27,587 nucleotides of DNA from Anaerolineales bacterium (GCA_016928525.1 JAFGKO010000115.1:1-27587), one strand, 5' to 3'; shown: positions 5,192 to 13,522, numbered from the stretch's first letter. Numbers and translations are program-made. Notes: a model not told the origin generated them from the sequence alone.

Positions 5192-5842
5192 CTAAATTTC
5201 TATGATTTTCTTCTGGATGGCGTACTTGATCAGTTCCCCCCGGTCGTGTAGGTCCAGTTTTTGCATCAGGCTGTTGCGGTGCGCTTGGACGGTCTTGATC
5301 GAAATTGACAGAATCTCAGCAATTTGCTTGTTGGTATAGCCCTCAGCGATCAACTGCAGCACTTCGCGCTCGCGCGGGCTGAGACCGTCGGTCTCCTCCT
5401 GTGGGCGGGTTCCACCCCAGCGCAGGTAGTCTTCGATCACCAGGCGTGTCACGGCGGGAGAAAGCACTGCCTCGCCGCGATGCACGGAGTGAATGGCGCT
5501 GATCAACTCGCGCGCGGCGGCATCCTTCAAGATATAGCCCATCGCACCCGCCTCCAGCACCTGGCGGATATATTCCTCGTTGTCGTGCATGCTCAGGATG
5601 AGCACTTTGACGCTCGGGCATTGCATCTTGATCTGGCGCGTGGCTTCCAGCCCGTTCAGGAGCGGCATGGCGATGTCCATGATGACCACGTCCGGTTTCA
5701 ACTGGCAGGCCATCGTCACCGCCGTGCGGCCGTCTTCCGCCTCGCCGACCACGCTCAGTCCTGGCTCATCTTCGAGCAGGGAGCGGATGCCGCTGCGTAG
5801 AATGGTGTGGTCGTCAGCCAGCAGGATACGGATTTTCTCCAC
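5192..5842 (-). CDS. NarL/FixJ-family response regulator
   Basis: This 216-residue DNA-binding regulator has an N-terminal receiver domain (about 1-120) with the acidic pair Asp10/Asp11, phospho-acceptor Asp56 in VVIMDIAMP and Lys106 in YILKDA. The C-terminal LuxR-type helix-turn-helix (about 150-212) contains LSPREREVLQLIAEGYTNKQ and SIKTVQAHRNSLMQKL. Length and order are typical of the family. Its start overlaps the end of the sensor kinase gene by 29 bases, so the two are co-transcribed and form a two-component system. Part of its 3' end is duplicated at 3855-3989. It is convergent with protease 3, but nothing in the sequence shows that it controls the proteases. Confidence 0.93.
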   Translation of the reverse strand: MEKIRILLADDHTILRSGIRSLLEDEPGLSVVGEAEDGRTAVTMACQLKPDVVIMDIAMPLLNGLEATRQIKMQCPSVKVLILSMHDNEEYIRQVLEAGAMGYILKDAAARELISAIHSVHRGEAVLSPAVTRLVIEDYLRWGGTRPQEETDGLSPREREVLQLIAEGYTNKQIAEILSISIKTVQAHRNSLMQKLDLHDRGELIKYAIQKKIIEI

Positions 5843-6881
5843 CGGTTTCTCCTAAAGGAATCGACACTTGCAAGCGCGTTCCTCTTTCGGGAGCAGACTC
5901 GACTTGGACCTCTCCGCCGAGCAGTTCAGCCCGTTCCCGGATGCCCAGCAGGCCCAGTTTCTGTAATTCTACTGCATCCCGGGACGCATGAGACGGGTCG
6001 AAGCCACGCCCGTCGTCTTCGACGTGCAAATTGACACTGCCCCCGTTCAATTGCAAGATGATCGTCACGGACCTCGCGCCTGCGTGCCGGACGATGTTAC
6101 TGACCGCCTCCTGGACAATGCGGAAGAGTGTGGTGGTCATCGCAGGCGAGAGCTCCAGGGGGACGCTCGGCGCTTTGACCACCACATGGATACCAACCTG
6201 TTCCAGGTTTGCCCGCGCGAACCACCTGATTGCCGGGACCAGTCCCAGATCGTCGAGAATGGCAGGTCGAAGTCCGGAGAGGATGCGGCGCAGCTCCGTC
6301 AGCGAGTTGGATGCCAGGGCGCGCGCATCCGTTACCTGCTTCTTGAGTTCTTTCTGTCGCGGCTGGATGCGCTCGTCGATGCGGTCGAGATGGATGATGA
6401 GCATCGAGAGCGCCTGCCCGGTGTCGTCGTGCAGACTCTGTGCGATGGCGCGCCGCTCCTCTTCCTGGGCGTTGATGGCGCGTTCAGACAGGGCTTGCAG
6501 TTCGCGGTTGCGTTCTTCCAGTTGCAGGAAGAGCGAGCGCAGGGTCTCCGCCATGCGCGTTGTGTAAGGGTCGGGGTTTTTCAGTTGGATCGTCGCATCG
6601 CCGCTTTGCAGGCGTTTCGCCAGCCGCCCCAGGTCGCGCAATGGTTTGAGCGCTGCACCGACGATCCAGAAATTGATGATCAGGATGAGCAAGATGCCCC
6701 CTGTCGCAAAAAGCGTGATCAGCCACCAATCCGCGGCCTGCTGCGCCAGGTGCCGGGTGATGAGCGTGCCAATCACAGCCCCAAAGACGATGATCATGGC
6801 ATTGCCAATCACGATGCGTTGGAACAATGACAAACGAGACAGGCGCATGCGCACTGTGGCAATCAAGCCCGCAGCGTTCAT
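5814..6881 (-). CDS. NarL-type sensor histidine kinase
   Basis: This 355-residue membrane kinase should phosphorylate the adjacent regulator. Two transmembrane segments (about 20-42 and 52-76) enclose a very short outside loop. A HAMP-like segment and coiled coil (about 77-140) follow. The HisKA_3 motif EERRAIAQSLHDDTGQ has His151 as phospho-acceptor. The HATPase domain has VQEAVSNIVRHAGA, DDGRGFD and GLLGIRERAELLGG. With almost no extracytoplasmic domain, it may sense the membrane or an internal signal. I chose ATG 6881 rather than the longer open frame because the upstream part runs through a palindromic repeat and lacks protein character. A TATACT box lies 6 bases before this ATG, suggesting a leaderless mRNA. 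Confidence 0.9.
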   Translation of the reverse strand: MNAAGLIATVRMRLSRLSLFQRIVIGNAMIIVFGAVIGTLITRHLAQQAADWWLITLFATGGILLILIINFWIVGAALKPLRDLGRLAKRLQSGDATIQLKNPDPYTTRMAETLRSLFLQLEERNRELQALSERAINAQEEERRAIAQSLHDDTGQALSMLIIHLDRIDERIQPRQKELKKQVTDARALASNSLTELRRILSGLRPAILDDLGLVPAIRWFARANLEQVGIHVVVKAPSVPLELSPAMTTTLFRIVQEAVSNIVRHAGARSVTIILQLNGGSVNLHVEDDGRGFDPSHASRDAVELQKLGLLGIRERAELLGGEVQVESAPERGTRLQVSIPLGETGGENPYPAG

Positions 6882-6887
6882 GGAACG

Positions 6888-6893
6888 AGTATA
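6888..6893 (-). promoter_or_regulatory. -10 box just upstream of the sensor kinase ATG
   Basis: TATACT (minus strand) ends 6 bases before the ATG at 6881, and no Shine-Dalgarno sequence is present. A start site at or next to the ATG is predicted. Confidence 0.45.
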
Positions 6894-6965
6894 GCATAAA
6901 GGTTTATTTACACAGGATGTGAAAAAAATATTTCCCGATAAAGCCCCTTTTCCAAGTCGGTTTTT

Positions 6966-7036
6966 GGACGCTGATAAACGCTGATTTCGCTGATCTTTTG
7001 AGAAAAATTGGCGTTTATCAGCGTAAATCAGCGTCC
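6966..7036. repeat. Inverted repeat built of CGCTGAT units
   Basis: GGACGCTGATAAACGCTGAT on the left is matched by its near reverse complement ending ATCAGCGTCC on the right, around a 20-base centre. It looks like a dispersed palindromic intergenic element. It lies just after the thioredoxin-VKOR stop codon and could act as a transcript end. Confidence 0.7.
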
Positions 7037-7048
7037 CCTGGAAAAGTG

Positions 7049-8248
7049 TTAACTCCCATTCTTTTGATTTTTTACATACATTAGATAGGCAGATTTTCCG
7101 GGGCCAAGCGACAATAACATCAAAACCGTCATCAGGACCGCCGAGGTCAGGCACCAGGCGCAAGTCGCGCCGATCACGAAAGGTTCCAGAAAAGTCAGAT
7201 AAACGGAAAACAGCGTGCCAGCGAGGGTCATCCCCAGCAAGGCCAACGCCCCCAGGTTTTCTATGCCATTACGACCGAAGCGTATGACCAGCCATACCGC
7301 CACGATCATGATGTACCCGACCAAGCCCATTATACCGATCGGGAGAATCCCGAACAGGCGCGCGTATTCGCTTTGCTGCACGGTGTTGCAATCACCTACA
7401 GGACCACAAACAGCGGAAATCTGGGCGGTTTCCACGTAGGCCAGGTATCCGGCTACGACCAGGCCAAGCAGACACAAGGGCGGGATAAACCAACTGGCAT
7501 TCATTATAGGCGGAATAGTATCTGCGCGGGTAAAAAAGAGGACCACCCATACAAGCGCAGCCACCATCCCCAACAATACAATGACAGAGAGCGTATTGCC
7601 TGCCAGGTCGCGGGAGAACTTTTCCTGCCAACTCGCATTATGATCGTCGGCCAGCACCAGACCGGGTGAGTCTGTTGGTGCAGGATTCCCCGGGTTTGAG
7701 ACCGGCGTTTCCATAGAGGAGGTCCCCTGCGGGGATGATCCAGGCTCCTCGGGCACAGGCTGAGGCGCGGAGGGGTTCGCCGTTGGATCTGCTGGTTGCT
7801 CCGCCTCCGGTACTGTTATGGTCTCGGCCAGGCCGGGAATGTCCGGCCAATCTACACCACCTTGTGACATGTGGTATTCGACCAATCCTGGGAATTGTTC
7901 CGGTATCTCCAGCGAACCAACCAGAACGGTATCCGCAATGATCAGCGTTGGAACGCCCAACCGTTCTTGCGGGATCTGGAAGCGGGTGATGGCATTTTGA
8001 TAAAGTACTGTTCCTTCAGGTTGGGATACATCTATTCCAAGAATTTCCAATCGGGTACCGTATTTATCGAATAACGGCGGCAGGTCTTCCTGAATGACCA
8101 TAGCGCAATGTGGACAGGAAGGCGAGTAAAACAGGATCGCCCGCACTACCGGATCGGCGTTTTGAGCACGTACCACGAAAGGAAAAGACAAAAGCAAAAA
8201 CAGGGTGAGCCATGTGATAGAAATCAATAGAGAGGGGTGTCGTTTCAC
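7049..8248 (-). CDS. Thioredoxin-like domain fused to a vitamin K epoxide reductase (VKOR) membrane domain
   Basis: This 399-residue protein probably makes or relays disulfide bonds outside the cytoplasm. A signal peptide (1-28) leads to a thioredoxin-fold domain with the CPHC active site at 45-48 and the cis-Pro loop GVPT near 99. A Pro/Ser/Thr linker (about 145-200) follows. The VKOR domain has about five membrane helices (216-385), with the loop pair Cys281/Cys287 in CGPVGDC and the quinone-side pair CAWC at 363-366. In well-known bacterial fusions the thioredoxin domain follows VKOR; here it precedes it. The start is GTG at 8248 with GGAG upstream, overlapping the TrmO stop by four bases (GTGA). 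It is the last gene of the operon starting at 9913. Confidence 0.9.
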   Translation of the reverse strand: MKRHPSLLISITWLTLFLLLSFPFVVRAQNADPVVRAILFYSPSCPHCAMVIQEDLPPLFDKYGTRLEILGIDVSQPEGTVLYQNAITRFQIPQERLGVPTLIIADTVLVGSLEIPEQFPGLVEYHMSQGGVDWPDIPGLAETITVPEAEQPADPTANPSAPQPVPEEPGSSPQGTSSMETPVSNPGNPAPTDSPGLVLADDHNASWQEKFSRDLAGNTLSVIVLLGMVAALVWVVLFFTRADTIPPIMNASWFIPPLCLLGLVVAGYLAYVETAQISAVCGPVGDCNTVQQSEYARLFGILPIGIMGLVGYIMIVAVWLVIRFGRNGIENLGALALLGMTLAGTLFSVYLTFLEPFVIGATCAWCLTSAVLMTVLMLLSLGPGKSAYLMYVKNQKNGS

Positions 8249-8688
8249 TTTTTGCTCCGTGTCTCGTACCAGCCAGTACGGGTTTCCGTGCGCATATCGA
8301 AGTCTGGTACATAGGGTTTGATGTCTAGCAATGGCGTGCCATCGAGCACGTCTATCTCATCTACAGTCAACAGGTTTTCCTGAACAGACCTGAGCCTGAC
8401 TATTGAAAGCCCTATCGGGTTGGGACGAGCAGGATAGCGCGTTGCAAACAGGCCGCGCTCTTGATGGTCCAGGAAAGGTTTGACGTGCAGGGAATAACCG
8501 CTGGAATGGTGAAAAACATATAAGAGAATGAGGTGAGAAAACCCTTCGATATCTTGTAAGCCTGCAGCGAACTCGGGATAAACTTCTACTAAACCTATGG
8601 CCTGTGAGCGCGTAGGTTGGATGGGTGTCTGGTCTTTTTGAGTAAATGGCGAATGGATCACGCCAATGGCATGCATGCTGAAATCCAT
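8245..8688 (-). CDS. TrmO-like (TsaA/YaeB family) protein
   Basis: The product is about 147 residues. It shows the family core IGVIHSPFTQKDQTPIQPTR, GFSHLILLYVFH, FATRYPARPNPIGLS and LDGTPLLDIKPYVPDFD. TrmO methylates N6-threonylcarbamoyladenosine 37 of some tRNAs using S-adenosylmethionine. Many short homologues in archaea and environmental bacteria sit in other contexts and may have different substrates. This copy is shorter than the roughly 235-residue E. coli enzyme and lacks its C-terminal extension. It lies between a DUF364-like gene and the VKOR gene, with four-base spacing and overlap, so a metal or redox role is conceivable. ATG 8688 is preferred to GTG 8691. The name TrmO is a family label only. 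Confidence 0.82.
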   Translation of the reverse strand: MDFSMHAIGVIHSPFTQKDQTPIQPTRSQAIGLVEVYPEFAAGLQDIEGFSHLILLYVFHHSSGYSLHVKPFLDHQERGLFATRYPARPNPIGLSIVRLRSVQENLLTVDEIDVLDGTPLLDIKPYVPDFDMRTETRTGWYETRSKK

Positions 8689-8692
8689 CACT

Positions 8693-9427
8693 TTAATGAG
8701 GCTTCTTTTCGCTTACGAATGTCAACAATTTTACTCCTTCCACTTGCCTGAATGAAGCCCCCTGTCCCACAGTTCGCAGTGCGGCGGCTTCATCTACAAC
8801 GCGCGTACCGGAGAGGATGTCCACACCATAGTCGAACAGTATGGGCGAAAGCGGTGTACTGGGTCCCAGCACCATGACGGTCGCTGCTGGCGAGCATAAC
8901 TCAAGTAAACCGTCTATCGTGCGATTAATGAATGTAGTGCCTGTAATGGCAACAACGTCTGCGCGCGGAAGCAACTCCAGGGCAGCATAATCGGGATAGT
9001 CTCCTTCGACTGGATGCTTTTCAATCACCCATAACTGACCGACCGATCCGCGCAACCGGGAAATGAACGGAAAATGCCCGATCAACGCAACGTTCTTGCC
9101 CTGCCCGCGCTCTGCCAGCACATCCGCCGCATTGATCTCCACCCCCTGGGTTTCATCGACTTCCAGCAGAGAGTTTATGGCTGCCATGCCAATGCTGGCT
9201 TCCAAAGCAGAGTCGGAATGGATCAGTTGAACCAGCTCCTTGGCAGACTTCGACTGCAAATTCCCTGCCTCGCGGACATCCGGAGTGCCATGCGAATGTT
9301 CGCTTTGCAAGGTAGAAGCCATCCCGCAAAAGCGGCTGCAAACCACCACCCAGTGTAATCCCACTAACACCGAACGGATCGGGGCATCTTCGGACAGGCT
9401 GGCGATCAAGTCATCTAATAGGCTCAT
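8693..9427 (-). CDS. DUF364 (putative heavy-metal chelation) family protein
   Basis: This 244-residue cytosolic protein has the layout of DUF4213/DUF364 proteins. An N-terminal helical part runs to about residue 110 and includes SIGMAAINSLLE. The Rossmann-like C-terminal part has VALIGHFPFISRLR, ADVVAITGTTFINRTIDGLL, VMVLGPSTPLSPILFDYGVD and LSGTRVVD. The family has been linked by context to metal or corrinoid biology, but its reaction is not known to me. It starts four bases after the last codon of the decayed radical SAM gene and ends five bases before TrmO, so the genes form one operon. In homologous operons a working radical SAM enzyme would be expected as partner. Confidence 0.75.
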   Translation of the reverse strand: MSLLDDLIASLSEDAPIRSVLVGLHWVVVCSRFCGMASTLQSEHSHGTPDVREAGNLQSKSAKELVQLIHSDSALEASIGMAAINSLLEVDETQGVEINAADVLAERGQGKNVALIGHFPFISRLRGSVGQLWVIEKHPVEGDYPDYAALELLPRADVVAITGTTFINRTIDGLLELCSPAATVMVLGPSTPLSPILFDYGVDILSGTRVVDEAAALRTVGQGASFRQVEGVKLLTFVSEKKPH

Positions 9428-9430
9428 AGG

Positions 9431-9913
9431 TTAGTCTGCATACTTGGTTCCAGAGGCCGCCCAAAAACGCACGCCATAGCGCGTTACCAACTGGGCATTG
9501 CCGCTTTCTGAGAGACTTTCAAGGATTGGCGTACATCTTCATCCGGCCAGCATTGAAGTGACGCATAAAGATCGTCTGCAAGATTCCGTAATGCATCTTC
9601 GCTGTCATTTATAGTGCGCTTTCACCTGGTGGATCATCCCACCCAGCCCGCTGTGCAACGTGGGCTCACCGGAACTAACAAAGGTCACCCAGTCGATCTC
9701 ATCGGGGGAGTGGCTGCACAAAGCCTGGGTTACTTCAGCCAGAATCGTATCACAGGAGATGTATTCCCGTCTTTCGTTAGTCATTGGCGTCGAGCGACCC
9801 AACTGGCAATACACACAATTCCAATTGCAGGTTTTCTGTGGGATGGGGTCGATCCCCAGTGACTGACCCAACCGTCGGGAAGGGCTAGGGCCAAAGATAT
9901 GCTTCATAATCAA
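9431..9913 (-). pseudogene. Radical SAM protein gene with internal deletion and frameshift
   Basis: The 5' part encodes 102 residues with [20 protein letters not shown] and the CxxxCxxC cluster motif CNWNCVYC, then SSGEPTL, as in COG0731-type radical SAM proteins (usually about 250-310 residues). It stops at 9605-9607. Downstream, another frame gives [20 protein letters not shown] and then PDEDVRQ. After a one-base slip near 9535 the last frame gives LESLSESGNAQLVTRYGVRF and WAASGTKYAD, ending at TAA 9431-9433. These look like the C-terminal region of the same gene. The missing middle implies a deletion of perhaps 100-150 codons. Short, fragmented frames and intact cluster Cys residues argue for recent decay. 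A truncated product could still be made. Confidence 0.75.
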
Positions 9914-9952
9914 GTTAAATGAATGTCAATAATAGATTACAAATCAAACAAT

Positions 9953-9958
9953 ATTATA
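9953..9958 (-). promoter_or_regulatory. -10 box for the radical SAM/DUF364/TrmO/VKOR operon
   Basis: TATAAT on the minus strand lies about 40 bases upstream of the ATG at 9913. No convincing -35 box is seen. Confidence 0.4.
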
Positions 9959-10026
9959 GTACACTCTCCCAAATTTGGCGCATTTTATACTATTTCGTTG
10001 GTTGTCGCCCTTTGCGCGGCTTTTTC

Positions 10027-11127
10027 CTATTCCACACTCCACACTTTGCTCACAAACTGCACCAGTTGCTGCATGCCGCGCGTCACCGGCTCGGTATAGA
10101 TAAACTCGCTGGTCGTGTGCGCCCCGGCACCGTTCGTCACACCCAGTACCACTGCCGGTAGACCCCGGTTGAGCGGCACGTTCGCGTCGGTAGAACCGAT
10201 CATCAGTTTTGGCTCGATCCCTTGCTCTCTGAGACAATTTTCAGCCAATCTGACCAGGGGATGATTGGCAGGCAATTCTCCGGCAGGACGTCGCCCGATC
10301 ACTTCCGCTTCGATCAGGGCCTCGGGTCTGCTGGCCGTGTCAATCAGTTGCTCCACTGCCTCGGTCATTTTTGTTAAAACATGTACGCTTTCGGAACGCA
10401 AGTCCAGTTCCAGCCAGGCTTCGGACGCAATCGCATTGATCGATGTGCCTCCACCCATACGACCTACATTGATGGTAGTGCGCGGTTCGGCGGGCATAGG
10501 AAGAGTGGTTAATTGTGTCACCAGCTTCGAAAGTTCATGGATCGCCGAGGGTTGCCCGTAATCCGACCAGGAATGCCCACCGGCGGTTTTTGCTGTGACA
10601 CGATAGCGTTGCACGCCCAGGGCCCGGTGCTGGACATAGCCCAATGACAACCCCTCGATCACCAAATAAGCCCGCACATCCCCACCAAATCGATCTACTA
10701 CAGCGCGCATCCCGCGCAAATCTCCCAAGCCTTCCTCACACACATTTGCCACCAGCCACAGGTCTCCCGGCAGGGCCTGTGCGCGCTCACGCAATAGCCA
10801 TACCAGGCCAAACAGTGCAGCGACCCCCAGTGAATTATCACCGATCCCCGGTCCATTGACACGACCTTTCTTACGCAAGACGGTCAAGTCCGTCTCGCGG
10901 GGAAAAACCGTATCCAGGTGTGCACTTACAACCAACGGCTTGCCATCACCCTCCCCGGGCAGGCGCGCATAGACGTTGCTCACCGTATCCATTGAGACGT
11001 CATGCAAGCCTGCTGTTTCGAATAATTCCTTTACAAATTGCGCCCGTTGTACCTCGGCGAATGAAGGTGCAGGGATTTGTTGGATTTGCACCGTCAGGTC
11101 TAGCAGCCGTTTTATGAAAGCTTTCAT
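10027..11127 (-). CDS. M20-family metallopeptidase / amidohydrolase
   Basis: This 366-residue cytosolic zinc hydrolase is related to peptidase T and carboxypeptidase G2. Metal ligands and catalytic residues are visible: His70 and Asp72 in SAHLDTVF, Asp97 in GPGIGDNSLG, the Glu131/Glu132 pair in CEEGLGD, Glu158 in VIEGLSLG and a late His in GAGAHTTSE. The dimerisation insert lies at about 180-290. Likely reaction: release of amino acids from small peptides or acylated amino acids; the substrate is not deducible. It follows the PfkB-family gene with a two-base gap, so the two are translationally coupled. Confidence 0.88.
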   Translation of the reverse strand: MKAFIKRLLDLTVQIQQIPAPSFAEVQRAQFVKELFETAGLHDVSMDTVSNVYARLPGEGDGKPLVVSAHLDTVFPRETDLTVLRKKGRVNGPGIGDNSLGVAALFGLVWLLRERAQALPGDLWLVANVCEEGLGDLRGMRAVVDRFGGDVRAYLVIEGLSLGYVQHRALGVQRYRVTAKTAGGHSWSDYGQPSAIHELSKLVTQLTTLPMPAEPRTTINVGRMGGGTSINAIASEAWLELDLRSESVHVLTKMTEAVEQLIDTASRPEALIEAEVIGRRPAGELPANHPLVRLAENCLREQGIEPKLMIGSTDANVPLNRGLPAVVLGVTNGAGAHTTSEFIYTEPVTRGMQQLVQFVSKVWSVE

Positions 11128-11129
11128 GG

Positions 11130-12134
11130 TTATACCTTGTGCACCAAGTTCCGTAATGCTTCCAAGCGGGCCTGCGCCAATCCCGGCATCACGTCCAAGG
11201 GGTAGAACGCGCCACTGCCTTCCACCTTGAGCGAAGCCGATACATTCCCGTGCAAAGCCGCTTCCAATGGATCATATGTTTTGCGGTAGCCAGCCAGGAA
11301 GCCGCCGCAGAAAGCGTCGCCCGCGCCAGTAGGGTCAGCCATGCGTGATGGATAAGCCGGGATTTCCCAGCGGTGTTTCCCGACCGCATCATATAAATAC
11401 TGTCCCAGCCCGCCGCCCTTGATGACAATGAATTCACAGCCATAAGAGCCCAACGCTTCTGCCATTTCCCACAGATCATTGGTCTTGCCCCAGAACAACG
11501 ACCGCAACTCCTCCTGGGAAGGTAGAAAAGCCGTCAACCCATTGAGTAATTCGCGTAGGTCTCTGAGAAAACTTGGGGTCATGTAGGCAGGCTCAGGGTC
11601 CAGTGTGACCGTAGTGGTCAACCCGGCTTTGAAAGCGACCAGCAACTGTCCCTGGCTGGTAAAGTCCATGGGACAAATATGTGCTGCGCTGGCTTCCAGA
11701 TATTCCTTGGGAATGTCCCCCACTGTAGGCGCGTGTGGGTGCAACTGGCGTGGATCTTCCTGTGTTCCAGATTGTGGATGATAGCCCAGTAATGCTTTGG
11801 GAAAGGTCATCCCCCGGCGTGCAAAATGGGAAACGGGGTTGTTGTAACTCGCTTCAAAAGTCTCAGAATAAGCAAGGAAGCTGCGTAAATCAAGGCTTCC
11901 GGGTAAAACCTTCAAACCGCGCGTGTCAAAGCCACGTTCTTCAAAATCCTGCCGCCACCGGAAGGGATAGTCTTCGCCAACGCGTCCCAGCAGGCCAATC
12001 TCTGTTTCCCATACGCGCAGTCCACCTGCTGCGTAGAGCAGATGGCCGCCCGGCGCATCCAATAACGGATAGCCTACAGGCGGCAGCAAGTATTCGCGGC
12101 GCAAAAGACCGGCAACGACAAAACGTGGCTCCAT
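11130..12134 (-). CDS. PfkB-family carbohydrate kinase
   Basis: This 334-residue ribokinase-fold protein probably phosphorylates a sugar or nucleoside with ATP. The signature ADPTGAGDAFCGGFLAGY is near residues 266-283, with catalytic Asp273. An anion-hole and ATP region is present, with FIVIKGGGLGQYLY before it and ALHGNVSASLKVEG after. The N-terminal substrate region contains GGHLLYAAGGLRVWETEIGL rather than the usual GG-x-N-A motif, so the substrate is unusual or unknown. An insert at about 95-140 (NPVSHFARRGMT through PHAPTVGD) is longer than in ribokinase. It is the middle gene of the sensor kinase, PfkB, M20 operon, with gaps of five and two bases. Confidence 0.88.
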   Translation of the reverse strand: MEPRFVVAGLLRREYLLPPVGYPLLDAPGGHLLYAAGGLRVWETEIGLLGRVGEDYPFRWRQDFEERGFDTRGLKVLPGSLDLRSFLAYSETFEASYNNPVSHFARRGMTFPKALLGYHPQSGTQEDPRQLHPHAPTVGDIPKEYLEASAAHICPMDFTSQGQLLVAFKAGLTTTVTLDPEPAYMTPSFLRDLRELLNGLTAFLPSQEELRSLFWGKTNDLWEMAEALGSYGCEFIVIKGGGLGQYLYDAVGKHRWEIPAYPSRMADPTGAGDAFCGGFLAGYRKTYDPLEAALHGNVSASLKVEGSGAFYPLDVMPGLAQARLEALRNLVHKV

Positions 12135-12139
12135 ACAAA

Positions 12140-13402
12140 TCAGAATTTAAACGCTTGCTCAGAGATTTTGGTCTGCACGGGTTTGACAGGCAGGAGGAAG
12201 GTAAACGTGCTTCCCTTTCCTTCCACGCTCTCCACCCAGATGCGACCGCCGTGCAATTCGATCATGGTCTTGGCAACCGAAAGCCCCAAACCCATGCCGG
12301 TGTTACGTCGTGTGAGATGTGACTCTACCTGGAAGAAACGCTCAAACACCTTGGGCAGGTCTTTGGCGGGGATGCCGATACCGTCGTCTGACACCGACAC
12401 CCGGGCATGACCGGTCACCGGCTCTGCTTTAACAAGGACGTGCCCGCCCTCGTTCGTGAAGGTGATGGCATTGCGCACCAGGTTACTGAGGGCAACGATA
12501 ATTTTATTGGCATCGGCCTCCACCGGCAATTCTTCCTCACAAACATCTGCCTGTAAGGTAATATTTTTGCTGGCCGCCATATCTTGGAAGGAGGAAACCA
12601 CATCTTCTACAATACCTGGCACTGAAATCAACCGCTGACGTATGCGGGCAACACCCGCCTCATAGTTATCGACCTCTGTCAGACTCTCTATAATTTCCTT
12701 AAGCCGTGTAGCATTCCGAATGATGATTTCCATTGGTTCACGCTGCTCTTCCCCGATCGTCTCCCTTAGAAAAGTGGCATGCCCAAGGATCAACCCGAGC
12801 GGCGTGCGCAGTTCATGTGAGGTGATGGCAACAAAATTACTCTTCAACCGATCAAGCTCGGCAAATTCATTGCGTGTATTTTGAATACGTTTTTCCAGAT
12901 TGGAATTCCACAACGCTATCGCAGCATAGAGAGCCAGTATCTCTAGAATTGCAACATCATCCCCGGTATAATGGGCGTTGTCTGCCTTATTGACCGCTTC
13001 TAGCACGCCAATCGTATTCCCTTGATACGTCAAGGGAACTGCCACCAGTGAAGAGGTCTTAAAATTAAGCGCCTGGTCGACCGCTTTGAAATGGCGGGGA
13101 TCTTTCGCCACATCCTGAATAACCAGGGGTTCGTTATTGCCGAATACCCAACCAGCTATACTGGCATCCAGGGGTACCGCAACATCCTTTAGGGGTTGCT
13201 CGCGGAGCCAGGGCGCAGCAACAAAGTGCAAGGAGTTCAAATTTTCGTCGAATTCCAGGAGGGAGGCACCCTCGCTGCTCGTCAGTTCGCTAGCCGCAAT
13301 CGTCAGACGCTGCAACAACTGTTCCATAGCGATAGCAGACCCAAGTTCATGGGCGACCGCGAGGAGACGATCCAGGTTTGGAGCTTGTTCGAATGAAGGC
13401 AT
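12140..13402 (-). CDS. Soluble GAF-domain sensor histidine kinase
   Basis: This 420-residue kinase has no membrane segment. A GAF domain (about 10-165) includes SIAGWVFGNNEPLVIQDVAK and a Cys-free ligand pocket. It leads through a helix to HisKA, with His196 in AITSHELRTPLG. The HATPase domain has NLVRNAITFTNEGG, DDGIGIP, FERFFQVE and GMGLGLSVAK. It probably senses a small intracellular ligand or redox state. No response-regulator gene is adjacent, so it is an orphan whose partner lies elsewhere. The open frame extends to 13819, but that part is antisense to the inositol-phosphate synthase gene. ATG 13402 matches the start of GAF-kinase sequence and has TATAAT 28 bases upstream. Confidence 0.9.
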   Translation of the reverse strand: MPSFEQAPNLDRLLAVAHELGSAIAMEQLLQRLTIAASELTSSEGASLLEFDENLNSLHFVAAPWLREQPLKDVAVPLDASIAGWVFGNNEPLVIQDVAKDPRHFKAVDQALNFKTSSLVAVPLTYQGNTIGVLEAVNKADNAHYTGDDVAILEILALYAAIALWNSNLEKRIQNTRNEFAELDRLKSNFVAITSHELRTPLGLILGHATFLRETIGEEQREPMEIIIRNATRLKEIIESLTEVDNYEAGVARIRQRLISVPGIVEDVVSSFQDMAASKNITLQADVCEEELPVEADANKIIVALSNLVRNAITFTNEGGHVLVKAEPVTGHARVSVSDDGIGIPAKDLPKVFERFFQVESHLTRRNTGMGLGLSVAKTMIELHGGRIWVESVEGKGSTFTFLLPVKPVQTKISEQAFKF

Positions 13403-13430
13403 AGTAAGTCTCAAAAAATGAGGTAGTATC

Positions 13431-13436
13431 ATTATA
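13431..13436 (-). promoter_or_regulatory. Consensus -10 box of the GAF kinase operon
   Basis: TATAAT (minus strand), preceded by a TG-containing extension, lies 28 bases before the kinase ATG. The -35 region is weak. Confidence 0.55.
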
Positions 13437-13522
13437 CAATACAGGTCTCCACTTTTGACACGGTTGAAACAATCCATTCTTTCGTAACAGACTGAAATCC
13501 ACACTGCAAGGAGTATTTTTTC

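Noticed and set aside
5988..6830. 280-codon plus-strand open frame
   Set aside because: Antisense to the sensor kinase gene, whose kinase motifs are intact; Arg- and Asp-rich with no recognisable domain.
6882..7163. N-terminal extension of the sensor kinase frame
   Set aside because: Runs through the inverted repeat at 6966-7036 and overlaps the VKOR gene end; membrane helix order fits ATG 6881.
11735..12322. 195-codon plus-strand open frame
   Set aside because: Antisense to the PfkB-family and GAF-kinase genes; no start signal or family similarity.
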